Origin: Planctomycetota bacterium
GTDB taxonomy: Bacteria; Planctomycetota; Planctomycetia; Gemmatales; Gemmataceae
DNA: 64,000 nt
Direction: 5' to 3'
NCBI GenBank assembly: GCA_016873095.1
Contig: VGYC01000003.1
Location: 1-64,000 of the forward strand
The notes beneath the pieces are model-generated. The model was not told the origin of the DNA, did not search any database, and saw only the letters and a program-made list of their open reading frames with translations. A program made the translations under genes and the position numbers. Numbering within the stretch: the stretch's first letter is position 1; every line of letters begins with the position of its first letter. Shown in pieces: positions 42,785-51,942 of this stretch.

Positions 42785-45592
42785 TTACAGGGTGCGTTGC
42801 ACCTGATCCACACGGAAGGCTTCGACGACGTCGCCGACCTTGATGTCGTCGTAGCCGGCGAGCTTGAGGCCGCACTCGAAGCCTTCGCGTACCTCGCCGA
42901 CGTCCTCCTTGAACCGCTTGAGAGATTCCAGTCCCGCCGTGCGGTCGGCGGGAGGATAGATGACCACGCCTTCGCGGATCACGCGGACCTTGGCGTTGCG
43001 ACGGATGTTTCCCTGGGTGACGTAGCAGCCGGCGATGGTGCCGACGCGGCTGATCTTGAAAGTCTCGCGGACCACGGCCCGACCCAGGTGCACGACCTCT
43101 TCGCGCGGCTTGAGCTTGCCTTCCAGGGCGGCGCGAATGTCGTTCGTCAAGTTGTAGATGATGTCGTACTCGCGGATCTGCACCCCCTTCTCCTCGGCCA
43201 GGGCCAGGGCGCGGTCGTCGGGAACAACGTTGAAGCCGACGATCAGGGTGTCCTCCGGCGAGGTCAACGCCAGCCAGACATCGTTTTCGGTGATGGCGCC
43301 GATGGCGGCTTCAAGGATGCGCAGGCGTACCTCGTCGTGCTGGAACTTGTCGAGCTCCTTGCGGATGGCCTCGATGGAGCCGCGGAAATCGGCCTTGAGG
43401 ATGATCTTCAGCTCGGCGATCTTGGCCTCGGTGAGCCGTTCGAGCGTGAGCGCCGGCCGCTTGGTCTGTGCGGCTTCCTGCACGCGGCCCTTGCGGCGCT
43501 CGGCGATGCCGCGGGCAACGGCCAGATCGGGCACAACCATGAACGGGTCGTCGGCGTTGGGGACTTCGTCGAGTCCGGTGATGCGCACGGGAACACTTGG
43601 GCCGGCCTCGATGATGCCGCGCCCCTGATCGTCGTACATCTGACGCACGCGGCCGTAGGCGGCGCCGCAAAGGATCACATCGCCGCGCCGAAGCGTGCCG
43701 GACTGAACCAGCATGGTGGCGCGGACGCCCTCCCCCTCGCTGAGCATGGCCTCCAGACAAATCCCCTGGCCCGGCTTTTTGGGATTGGCCTTCAGTTCCT
43801 TGAGCTCGGCAACCACGGAAAGCTGATCGAGCAGCTCATCGATCCCCTTGCCGGTGGCGGCGCTGGTTTCCACGAAGGGAGTATCGCCGCCCATGTTATC
43901 CGGGAGGACCTCGAGGCTATAGAGCTGCTGGCGGGTGCGATTGAGGTTGGCGCTTGGCAGATCGACCTTGTTGATGGCGACGACGAGCGAGACGCCGGCT
44001 GCCTTGGCGTGGTTGATGGCCTCCTCGGTTTGCGGCATGACGCCGTCGTCGGCTGCGACGACGATGACCGCCACGTCCGTCACCTGAGCGCCGCGGGCGC
44101 GCATCTTGGTAAAAGCCTCGTGGCCAGGCGTATCCAAGAAGGTGATGGGCCGCCCGCCGTGTTCGACGCGCCAGGCGCGTATCACCTGAGTGATGCCGCC
44201 GGCCTCGGTGGCCACGACGTTGCTCTCGCGGATGCGATCCAGGAGCGACGTCTTGCCGTGGTCGACGTGGCCCATGACCGTGACGACCGGAGCACGCGGC
44301 AGCAGGTCGTCGGGATCGTCCGCCACATTGAAGCTCGACAGCAACTGGTCTTCCGCGTCGAACTGTTTCTTGATCTCGATTTCACAGCCAACCTCCACGG
44401 CCAGCAACTCGGCCAGCTCCGTGGCCAGAGTCGTGTTGACGTTGGCGTTGGCCATGCCGTGGTCCTTGAGCCGGAAGAGCAGGTCCAGCGAACGCACGCC
44501 GATGGCCTCGGACAGCGAGCGCACGGAGATGGGGATGTCGAGCACCACCTTCCCCTTGCGCGGCATGGTGGCTTGCTTCGGCTTGACCTTGAGTCGTGCA
44601 CTCTTGGCACGAAAGGCGGCGCGGCTCTCGTCGATCTCGTCGCGCGACACGATGCGGCCGCCGGCCTGGATGTCGACGTCGCTACGGGTCTTGCGCTGCT
44701 TGGCGCGTTCGTTGCGTGCTTGCTGGCGCTTGTCGCGGCCGGCCACGCCCTTGGGGCGATTCTTGTCTTTCTTGGCATCGTCCTCTTCGTCGAAGTCGGC
44801 TACCGGCGCCGTGCCAGGCTTGATGACGTCTGCCGGCTTGATCGGCTTGCCCTGGACCAGTTGCTCCGGACTGAGGCGGGCAATGGGCTTCTGCACCGGC
44901 TCGTCCTTCTTGGTTTCCTTGAGGACGTGCGGCTTGAGAGTTGGCGGGCGCGCGGTCAGGTGCGACGGCGGCCTCAACTCGCGCGGCCGGCGTGTGGAAC
45001 GCCCCGAGCCGGCGCCCGGACCGCCACCCGCTGGCGAGCTTTCCAGATCGCGAACCTTGGATCCGCTTGACAGCGGCATGTCCTTGCTGGTACCGGGCAT
45101 GCTGGGTTTGCTCGCAACTGGGGAGACAGGCGCACTCGCGGGCGCACCAGGAACGCTGGCCGGCGCGGCCGGTGGCGATGGCGGGGCGGCCGTGGTCGGC
45201 TTCAACTCGGCGGCCACGGGCGGCGGTTCTGCCGCCGGCTTGCCCGGGGCCGCAGCCTCGCTTTCATCCGGCTCGGCGGGAGATTCCGGTACAGCCCCCG
45301 GCTTGGCAGGTGCGGGCACATCACGGCGAACCGGCCGCGAGTCCAGATTGCGCACCGTTCGCGCCACGTCCGGCAACGGGGCCGGTGCCGCGACCTTGGG
45401 CGGAGCGGCCACGGCAACGCCACCGCCGCCTCGCTTCACCATCTGCTCGATCATGTCCCGCTGTTCGGGATCAAGGCTGCTCAGCTGATTCTTCACGTCC
45501 AGCCCGGCGCCCTGACACAGTTCGAGCAGATCCTTACTGTCGATGTTCAGCTCGCGGGCCAGCGCGTAGACTCGGACTTTTTCTCGTTGCAA
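42785..45592 (-). CDS. infB: Translation initiation factor IF-2
   Basis: A 935-residue GTPase that joins initiator tRNA to the 30S subunit and promotes subunit joining. An IF2_N domain (1-52, '[20 protein letters not shown]') is followed by a long Pro/Ala/Lys-rich linker (65-330). The G domain has 'GHVDHGKT' (441-448), 'DTPGHEAF', '[10 protein letters not shown]' and '[13 protein letters not shown]'. Domains II-IV complete the protein ('[10 protein letters not shown]' end). The switch I motif, usually AGGITQHIGA, here reads [10 protein letters not shown]: Val470 for His and Arg472 for Gly. It lies 128 bp after nusA, in the conserved order. Confidence 0.98.
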   Translation of the reverse strand: MQREKVRVYALARELNIDSKDLLELCQGAGLDVKNQLSSLDPEQRDMIEQMVKRGGGGVAVAAPPKVAAPAPLPDVARTVRNLDSRPVRRDVPAPAKPGAVPESPAEPDESEAAAPGKPAAEPPPVAAELKPTTAAPPSPPAAPASVPGAPASAPVSPVASKPSMPGTSKDMPLSSGSKVRDLESSPAGGGPGAGSGRSTRRPRELRPPSHLTARPPTLKPHVLKETKKDEPVQKPIARLSPEQLVQGKPIKPADVIKPGTAPVADFDEEDDAKKDKNRPKGVAGRDKRQQARNERAKQRKTRSDVDIQAGGRIVSRDEIDESRAAFRAKSARLKVKPKQATMPRKGKVVLDIPISVRSLSEAIGVRSLDLLFRLKDHGMANANVNTTLATELAELLAVEVGCEIEIKKQFDAEDQLLSSFNVADDPDDLLPRAPVVTVMGHVDHGKTSLLDRIRESNVVATEAGGITQVIRAWRVEHGGRPITFLDTPGHEAFTKMRARGAQVTDVAVIVVAADDGVMPQTEEAINHAKAAGVSLVVAINKVDLPSANLNRTRQQLYSLEVLPDNMGGDTPFVETSAATGKGIDELLDQLSVVAELKELKANPKKPGQGICLEAMLSEGEGVRATMLVQSGTLRRGDVILCGAAYGRVRQMYDDQGRGIIEAGPSVPVRITGLDEVPNADDPFMVVPDLAVARGIAERRKGRVQEAAQTKRPALTLERLTEAKIAELKIILKADFRGSIEAIRKELDKFQHDEVRLRILEAAIGAITENDVWLALTSPEDTLIVGFNVVPDDRALALAEEKGVQIREYDIIYNLTNDIRAALEGKLKPREEVVHLGRAVVRETFKISRVGTIAGCYVTQGNIRRNAKVRVIREGVVIYPPADRTAGLESLKRFKEDVGEVREGFECGLKLAGYDDIKVGDVVEAFRVDQVQRTL

Positions 45593-45720
45593 GCAGGGCT
45601 CCTCTTCAGGGCAGGCATCCTCGGTGAATCGTCGAATGAATGTGGTTTATTCTAACCGCTTTCCGCCAGGTGGGAAAGGGCAAGGAGACTCGGACACGCG
45701 CCAAAGCCGCAAGCGGCTGC

Positions 45721-47130
45721 TCAGGGTTGTTCGCCGGTCTCTCCTTCGGCTGGGGGTGGGGTGGGATTCGGCGGCGCGGAGCTGCCGAAAATGCGATCGG
45801 GATCCAGCGGTTTTTCCTGCTCCGGGGCGCTGCCTGTGTCCGGGCCGAACAAGCTCTCGAGCGTCGGCTTGGCGTCGGGCGTCCTGACCTCGCCATCGGC
45901 CGGGCACAGCGTCTCGGCCGGCGACGGTCGCGGCGTTTCCCGCTCCTGTGCCGCGGCGGCTGCCTGGGCTGCGCGCGTCTCCACTTCGACTCGCGCGGCG
46001 GCTTCCTCGGCGAAGGCGATCATTTCGTCGGCATGGTCTTCGGTCGTGCCTGCCAATTCCGCCAGCTGCGCCGGCTCCATGAACGTCAAGTCATCGAAAG
46101 ACAGAAAGCCTTCCTCGATGAACGCCTCCACCATCGTATCAGTGACGTTGGGCAGTTCGTGGAACCAGGCTTCGGCCTTTTCGATGCCCTCGTTGAGTTC
46201 GTCGAGGGTCATGATCTCGATGTCCCAGCCCACGAGCTTGCTGGCCAGGCGCACATTTTGTCCGCGCCGGCCGATGGCCAGCGACAGCTGATCTTCCTTG
46301 ACCAGCACGATGGCTCGCCCGAGGCGCGGATACAGGAAGACCTCTTCGATCTGGGCCGGCTGCAGGGCATTGGGAATCATGATCTGCAACGAGTCGTTCC
46401 AGCGAACGATGTCGATGCGCTCGCCGCCCAGCTCGTCCACGATGTTCTTGATGCGCGAGCCGCGCACGCCGACGCAAGCGCCAACGCAATCGACCTTGAG
46501 GTCGATGCTGGAGACGGCAATCTTCGTACGGTAGCCGGCTTCGCGGGCCAAGGCCTTGATCTCGATGGTGCGGTCGGCGATCTCGGGAATCTCATTCTCG
46601 AACAGGCGGCGGACAAAGTCGCCGTGGGTGCGTGACAGGATGATCTTCACCCGATGCCCGACCTTGCGAACGTCGATGATGACGGCCTTGATGCGCTCGC
46701 CGACATGATGAGTCTCGCCGGGAATCTGCTCGCTGCGCGGCAGCAGCGCCTCGGACTTGCCGAGGCCGACAATGCCAGAGCCGCCTTCGTGCCGTTGCAA
46801 GTTGCCGTGGACCAGGTCCCCCTTGAGGGCGGCGAACTCGTCGAAGACGGCGTTGCATTCCGCCTCGCGAATCTTCTGAATCATGACCTGCTTGGCGCTC
46901 TGGGCGGCGATACGGCCCAGCTCGGCCGGGTCGATCATTTCCTCGCCCTTCTTGGCCTGAATCTCGCCCGAGTCGCGGTTGATGGTGACCAGCACGCCGG
47001 CCTCCTCGCCGTAGCGTTTCTCGCTGGCGAGCTGCAACGCTGCCTGGATGCCCTCGAAGATGACCTCGCGAGGGATGTTCTTGTCGTGGTGCATCTGGTC
47101 CACGAGCCGCAACAAGTCGGAGCCCTTCAT
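45721..47130 (-). CDS. nusA: Transcription termination/antitermination factor NusA
   Basis: A 469-residue protein that binds RNA polymerase and nascent RNA. The N-terminal domain (1-130, '[20 protein letters not shown]', '[13 protein letters not shown]') is followed by an S1 domain (135-200, '[20 protein letters not shown]') and two KH domains (205-345, '[20 protein letters not shown]', '[20 protein letters not shown]', '[20 protein letters not shown]'). A helix-hairpin-helix-like region follows, then a Pro/Glu-rich tail (380-469) not needed in most orthologues. The start at 47130 gives the standard N terminus; open frame upstream is unlike NusA. A terminator-like hairpin in its leader suggests control by attenuation. 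Confidence 0.97.
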   Translation of the reverse strand: MKGSDLLRLVDQMHHDKNIPREVIFEGIQAALQLASEKRYGEEAGVLVTINRDSGEIQAKKGEEMIDPAELGRIAAQSAKQVMIQKIREAECNAVFDEFAALKGDLVHGNLQRHEGGSGIVGLGKSEALLPRSEQIPGETHHVGERIKAVIIDVRKVGHRVKIILSRTHGDFVRRLFENEIPEIADRTIEIKALAREAGYRTKIAVSSIDLKVDCVGACVGVRGSRIKNIVDELGGERIDIVRWNDSLQIMIPNALQPAQIEEVFLYPRLGRAIVLVKEDQLSLAIGRRGQNVRLASKLVGWDIEIMTLDELNEGIEKAEAWFHELPNVTDTMVEAFIEEGFLSFDDLTFMEPAQLAELAGTTEDHADEMIAFAEEAAARVEVETRAAQAAAAAQERETPRPSPAETLCPADGEVRTPDAKPTLESLFGPDTGSAPEQEKPLDPDRIFGSSAPPNPTPPPAEGETGEQP

Positions 47131-47524
47131 CGTGCTGTGTTCCTCGATCCAGTCAGAATCGTGCCAAACAAGGTCCACATAACAAAAAAAGTGGGACAAG
47201 CCCACTTTGACCGCCTCGGCGCGCACCCGCCCGAGCGCGTGTTCCCGGTCAGCCAAGCATGCCGGCCGCCGGCATGTCCTGGAACCTGCTCAGCCTGCTA
47301 TCGTTCATTGCCGCACCCATGCCCAAATTATATTGCCGCGGCGAGGGGAAATAACCCCACCTCGGCATTTTCCCCGTAATTCACCATTTGGACAAGACGA
47401 GATTGCGTCGTCGCGACCGGCGGCTCCAGTATCGCAGCTTCGCCAGATGATCACGCCTTGCAAGAATCATCTTCGGACCCTACTATCCGCCGCTGGCTTG
47501 TTGCATGGAGGCCGGACGGTAGCG
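47131..47524. other. Divergent spacer between nusA and the RND transporter
   Basis: 394 bp between divergent genes. It contains the hairpin described at 47184-47208 and a shorter dyad near 47342-47364 (CGAGGGG / CCCC-AC-CTCG). Both promoters should be here. I see no small gene. Confidence 0.6.
47184..47208 (-). terminator. Terminator-like hairpin in the nusA leader
   Basis: Read on the minus strand: AAAGTGGG, loop CTTGT, CCCACTTT, and the stem runs directly into T7. It lies about 57 nt before the nusA start codon. If transcription begins further upstream, this is an attenuator-like structure in the nusA 5' leader; otherwise it is a boundary terminator of a transcript ending there. No gene lies upstream on this strand within 400 bp. 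Confidence 0.75.
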
Positions 47525-50335
47525 ATGCGCACGGAACGAGCGGAACCGGAGAACACGGAGGCGGCTGGCTGGCTTGCGGGCGCGCTGGCGTGGTGGGTGG
47601 CGATCGTGTGCCGCCGACCGCGGCTGGTCCTCGCAGGATCGCTCGTGCTGGTGGCTCTCGCCGTGGCATTCGCCTGGAACCAGCTCAAATATCAGACGCA
47701 GCGCGACGATCTCCTCAGCCCGCACAAGGACTTCTACAAGCGCTGGCAGCAATACGTGCGCGAGTTCGGCGAGGACGACGACATGGTGGTCGTGGTCCAG
47801 GGCGACAGGCAGCCGCGGATGAAGCAGGCGCTCGACGACCTGGCCGGCCGTATCGCCACTCAACCGGACCGCTTCAACCACCTGTTTTACCGGGTTGACC
47901 TGCGCCATCTACGCGATCGCGCCCTGCTATTCTTGCCAGTCGAGCAGATCCGCCAGATTCAGGACAACCTTCAGGACATGAACCTGCTGCTGGACCCGCC
48001 GGTGCTACGCGGCTTCGATCCGCTGTTTAGCTGGAAGTCGGTGACCCTGCAGATGCTGGTGCTCGAGGCCCAGCGCCGGCTGACGGGGGTGCCGTCAGAG
48101 GATCCGGCCTCGGACAGGCGAGTGCTGCGGCAACTGGATGCCGTCTGCTCCGCCGCCGCCGATTCGCTCGACCGTCCCGGCAGCTATCGCAGTCCCTGGC
48201 AAGACATTCTGCCGCGCTTTCCCAACGACCAGGCCCGGCTCGACGAGCCGCAGTACTTCTTCAGCAAGCAAGGAAACCTGGCCTTCCTGCTGGTAAGGCC
48301 GGTGCGAAAGCATTCGTTCACCGGCACGCAGCAAAGCGTGATCGCGCTTCGCAAGCTGATTGATGAGCTGAAGCTGAATTACACGGACTTGCGGATCGGC
48401 CTCACCGGGCTGCCGGTGCTGGAAGATGACGAGATGGCGGCGTCCGAACGTGACAGCCAGCGCGCCGCCTGGCTGGCGCTGGCCGGCGTGGCCATCCTGT
48501 ACATGGCTTTCTATCGCCGCTGGCGCTACCCGGTATTCACGGTGGCCACCTTGCTCGTAGGGACCGCCTGGGCGATGGGCTGGACGACGTTGACCGTCGG
48601 CCATCTGAATATCCTGTCAGCGGCGTTCGCCGTCATGCTCATCGGCATGGGCGACTACGGTGTGCTGTGGGTGACGCGCTACGGGCAGGAGAGGAAAGAG
48701 GGAGCGGACCTGGCGAGGGCGATGGGCAACACGGCCCGCAGCGTCGGCCCCGGCATCCTGGTTGCCGGCATCACCACGGCGCTGGCCTTCTTCGCCACCA
48801 TGCTGGCGGACTTCAAGGCCATCATCGAACTCGGCTGGATCGCCGGCTGCGGCATCCTGCTGTGCGCCCTGGCGTGCTTCATCGTCTTGCCGGCGATGCT
48901 GGCGATATGGGACGGCCGCCGCAACCGGACCGGCCGAGTCGTCCGGCCCGGACCGCCGCGCTTGCTCCCCTTCGAAGAAATCAAGAACGACCGCCGCGAA
49001 TGGCTGCCGGGATTGATGCGCCGGCCGCGGCTGGTGCTGATCGCCAGCGGCGTCGCCATTGTCGTCTTCGCGCTGCTGGCGCTGCGCACGCGCTACGACC
49101 ACAACCTGCTGCACATGCAGGCGCGCGGGCTGGAATCGGTCCGCTGGGAAAAGACGCTGATTCGCAACACTGCCGGCGCGAGCTGGCACGCGCTGAGCTA
49201 CACGACCACGCCGGAGGAAGCGCTGGCCCTCAAGGCACGCTTCGAGAAGCTGCCGATGGTGAGCCAGGTGGTCGAGGTCGCCTCGCTGGTACCGCGCGAC
49301 CAGGACCGCAAGCTCGAGCAGTTGCGTGACATTCAGCTGCGGCTGAAGCATCTGCCACCCAAGGGCCAACGCATCAGCCACCTGTTGCCGCGCCCCGCCG
49401 AGCTGGGCCGGGCCCTCGACCGCCTTCTAGAGGCTATCGAGCAAGCGGGCCTGGAATCGCAGCGAGCACTGCTGGCCTCGCTCAAGACCCGCGCGCGGGC
49501 GTTGCGTGACAGGTTGGCAGCGGCCGACCCAGAGAAGGCCAGCCATATCTTGCAGGACTTCGAGGAACGCATGACGACCGATCTGGCTGCCGACCTGCAC
49601 CGGCTCCGCGACGTGTCGCACGCCGCGCCGATCACCATCGCAGATCTGCCGTCGTCGCTCCGCGATCGCTACATCGGCAAGAACGGCCATTGGCTCGTAT
49701 GCGTCTTTGCCAGGGACTCCCTGTGGGACTACGCTCCGCTCGAACGCTTCATCGCCCAGGTGCAGACCGTGGACCCGGAAGCCACCGGCAAGCCGTTCAC
49801 CACACTGGAAGGACTGCGGGCCATGAAGGAGAGTTTCCTGTGGGCATCGCTGTACGCAGCCGTGGCGATGTTCCTGGTTCTGCTTTTGGATTTTCGTAGC
49901 TGGAAATGCACGTTCGTTGCGCTCGGGCCGGTCGCGATGGGTCTGTGCATGACCTTCGGAGCGATGGGCCTGTTTGACATTGCCTTCAATCCGGCGAACA
50001 TGATTGCCTTGCCGCTGATCCTGGGCGTGGGCATGGATAACGGCGTGCACGTGCTGCACGATTTTCGTTCCAGGCCGCCGGGTGCCTATTCGCTGACGCA
50101 CGCCACCGGCCGCGGCATCCTGGTCGCGGGCCTCACGACGATCCTCGGCTTCGGCACGCTCATGATCTCCAGCCACCGTGGCATTGCCAGCCTCGGCCTT
50201 GCGCTCAGCCTGGGCGTGAGCTGCTGCATGCTTTGCTCGCTGGTGACGCTGCCGGCGTTGCTGCGCTTGCTCGACGGCCGCCGTCGACGCGAGCCGCGCC
50301 ACGACTACACGGCGACGGCACGCCGCGCCGCATGA
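47525..50335 (+). CDS. RND/MMPL family transporter (HpnN-like)
   Basis: A 936-residue inner membrane transporter. The ATG at 47525 starts just before the first helix (36-52, 'VLAGSLVLVALAVAFAW'); a long open frame upstream is unsupported. A large periplasmic loop (55-300) precedes helices about 310-470 ('YMAFYRRWRYPVFTVATLLV', 'LSAAFAVMLIGMGDYGVLW', 'GPGILVAGITTALAFFATML'), a second loop (510-765), and a second helix set ('SFLWASLYAAVAMFLVLLLD', 'NPANMIALPLILGVGMDNGV', 'GRGILVAGLTTILGFGTLMI'). The 'GMGDYG' and 'GMDNGV' Asp residues suit proton coupling. Closest by arrangement are hopanoid transporters HpnN and MmpL proteins; lipid export is inference. Confidence 0.88.
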   Translation: MRTERAEPENTEAAGWLAGALAWWVAIVCRRPRLVLAGSLVLVALAVAFAWNQLKYQTQRDDLLSPHKDFYKRWQQYVREFGEDDDMVVVVQGDRQPRMKQALDDLAGRIATQPDRFNHLFYRVDLRHLRDRALLFLPVEQIRQIQDNLQDMNLLLDPPVLRGFDPLFSWKSVTLQMLVLEAQRRLTGVPSEDPASDRRVLRQLDAVCSAAADSLDRPGSYRSPWQDILPRFPNDQARLDEPQYFFSKQGNLAFLLVRPVRKHSFTGTQQSVIALRKLIDELKLNYTDLRIGLTGLPVLEDDEMAASERDSQRAAWLALAGVAILYMAFYRRWRYPVFTVATLLVGTAWAMGWTTLTVGHLNILSAAFAVMLIGMGDYGVLWVTRYGQERKEGADLARAMGNTARSVGPGILVAGITTALAFFATMLADFKAIIELGWIAGCGILLCALACFIVLPAMLAIWDGRRNRTGRVVRPGPPRLLPFEEIKNDRREWLPGLMRRPRLVLIASGVAIVVFALLALRTRYDHNLLHMQARGLESVRWEKTLIRNTAGASWHALSYTTTPEEALALKARFEKLPMVSQVVEVASLVPRDQDRKLEQLRDIQLRLKHLPPKGQRISHLLPRPAELGRALDRLLEAIEQAGLESQRALLASLKTRARALRDRLAAADPEKASHILQDFEERMTTDLAADLHRLRDVSHAAPITIADLPSSLRDRYIGKNGHWLVCVFARDSLWDYAPLERFIAQVQTVDPEATGKPFTTLEGLRAMKESFLWASLYAAVAMFLVLLLDFRSWKCTFVALGPVAMGLCMTFGAMGLFDIAFNPANMIALPLILGVGMDNGVHVLHDFRSRPPGAYSLTHATGRGILVAGLTTILGFGTLMISSHRGIASLGLALSLGVSCCMLCSLVTLPALLRLLDGRRRREPRHDYTATARRAA

Positions 50336-50462
50336 GTCCTCCTCGCCACCCTTCAAGGGAACGGCCGCGCACACGACAATTCACTGAGTTGCCGGGTTGA
50401 GGAAACTGACGTTCCATCACAGCAAAGACAGGAAATCAGTAGCGATGTCAGGAAGCGCCGTC

Positions 50463-51863
50463 CTAGCGCATGATCTCGCGCACCACCGTGCCGCGCACGT
50501 CGGTGAGGCGCATGTCGCGGCCGGCATAGCGGTAAGTGAGCCGCTCGTGGTCGAGGCCGAGCAGGTGCAGGATGGTGGCGTGCCAGTCGTGGATGTGCAT
50601 CTTGTCTTCGACAGCCTCGTAGCCGAAGTCGTCGGTGGCGCCGTGTGAGAGTCCGCCGCGGACGCCGCCGCCGGCCATCCAGGTGGTGAAGCCGCGATGG
50701 TTGTGGTCACGGCCGTCGCTGCCCTGACCATAGGGCGTGCGCCCGAACTCGCCGCCCCAGATCACCAGCGTGTCGTCCAGCAGGCCGCGCGACTTCAGGT
50801 CGGTGAGCAGTCCGGCAATGGGTCGATCGACGCTCTGCGCCTTGTTCGCCAGCGCGGTACGCAGGTTCTGGTGGTGGTCCCATTGTCCGGAAGTGACCTC
50901 GACGAAGCGGACGCCGGCCTCGACGAAGCGGCGGGCCATCAGGCACTGCCGGCCAAAACCGTCCGTGCCGTCGTTGCCGATGCCGTACAGGGCACGGGTG
51001 GCCGCGCTTTCACCGGCGATGTCGATGACACGCGGCATGTCGTTCTGCATGCGAAAGGCTAGCTCGAGAGACTGAATAGCGCCATCGATGCCGGGATGCT
51101 GCCGGTCGCGTTCCAGCGCGCCGCGATGGAGCGACTGGATGAAGTCGAGCTGGCGGCGCTGAGCCGCCGTGGTCTGGTTGGGATTGCGAATGTTGCTGAC
51201 GCCGGGAGTGCTGCCGCCGGGCCTGCCGAAACCGCCGCCGCCGAAGCCGCCGAAGCCTGTGCGAATGGGCGTCCCCTGGTAGACGGCCGGAAGGAAGGCG
51301 CTGCCGTAGTTGGCCGGCCCGCCGTTCTGCAGCGGTGGATTGATGGACACAAAGCCGGGCAGGTTCTCGTTCTCGGTGCCCAGGCCGTAGAAAGCCCAGG
51401 CGCCCATCGATGGCCGCTTGAACTGGAAGATGCCCGTGTGCAGTTGCAGGAAGGCCTGGGCGTGGGCCGGTACGTCGGTATGCATGCCGCGCAGCAGGCA
51501 GAGTTCATCGGCGTGCTTGGCGACCTCGGGGAACACCTCCGAGATCCACAGGCCGCTTTGCCCGTGTTGCGAAAAACGATAAGGCGAGGCCATCAGCCTG
51601 GCGAAGGTGCGGGCGCGCGGCATGCTCTGCCCGGCACGCTCGGCCAGCTTCGGCTTGTAATCGAAAGTATCGACGTGCGAGGGCGCCCCTTCCATGCACA
51701 GAAAGATCACGTGCCTGGCCCGCGCCGGGAAGTGCGTCCGCCGCGGCGTCAGCGGATTGGCCCGCTCGTTGGCCATGGTGGACAGTCCGGCGAACGCCAG
51801 GTAACCAAAACCGGCAACCGTGCTCTTCAAGATATCCCGGCGAGAAACGGTGTGATTCACCAT
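50463..51863 (-). CDS. DUF1501 domain protein paired with PSCyt1 protein
   Basis: A 466-residue exported protein of the DUF1501 family. A Tat-type leader ('VSRRDILKSTVAGFGYLAFA') precedes 'ARHVIFLCMEGAPSHVDTFD', 'ADELCLLRGMHTDVPAHAQA', 'FVEVTSGQWDHHQNLR' and 'LVIWGGEFGRTPYGQGSDGR', all family hallmarks. A Gly-rich insertion (about 205-225) is unusual. It follows the PSCyt1/DUF1553 gene by 79 bp on the same strand, the common planctomycete pair. The pair is thought to act in exported polysaccharide breakdown or redox chemistry; evidence in the literature is limited. A second, solitary DUF1501 gene lies at 16764-18137. Confidence 0.94.
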   Translation of the reverse strand: MVNHTVSRRDILKSTVAGFGYLAFAGLSTMANERANPLTPRRTHFPARARHVIFLCMEGAPSHVDTFDYKPKLAERAGQSMPRARTFARLMASPYRFSQHGQSGLWISEVFPEVAKHADELCLLRGMHTDVPAHAQAFLQLHTGIFQFKRPSMGAWAFYGLGTENENLPGFVSINPPLQNGGPANYGSAFLPAVYQGTPIRTGFGGFGGGGFGRPGGSTPGVSNIRNPNQTTAAQRRQLDFIQSLHRGALERDRQHPGIDGAIQSLELAFRMQNDMPRVIDIAGESAATRALYGIGNDGTDGFGRQCLMARRFVEAGVRFVEVTSGQWDHHQNLRTALANKAQSVDRPIAGLLTDLKSRGLLDDTLVIWGGEFGRTPYGQGSDGRDHNHRGFTTWMAGGGVRGGLSHGATDDFGYEAVEDKMHIHDWHATILHLLGLDHERLTYRYAGRDMRLTDVRGTVVREIMR

Positions 51864-51882
51864 GGTAGACTCCGATCGCGTA

Positions 51883-51940
51883 TTCAGTGTTCAGTGTTCA
51901 GTATTCAGTTGGAGATGTTTGCTGCACACTGAACACTGAA
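51883..51940. repeat. Inverted repeat of TTCAGTGTTCAGT between paired genes
   Basis: TTCAGTGTTCAGT at 51883-51895 and its complement at 51928-51940 flank a 32-nt spacer; two further TTCAGT words follow the left arm, making it a small tandem array. It lies between the PSCyt1 stop and the DUF1501 start, so it could form a hairpin that lowers expression of the second gene. Confidence 0.7.
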
Positions 51941-51942
51941 AA

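Noticed and set aside
42797-45070. A 757-codon open frame on the plus strand across infB
   Set aside because: It is antisense to infB, has no ribosome site or known domain, and reflects the codon bias of the high-G+C gene on the other strand.
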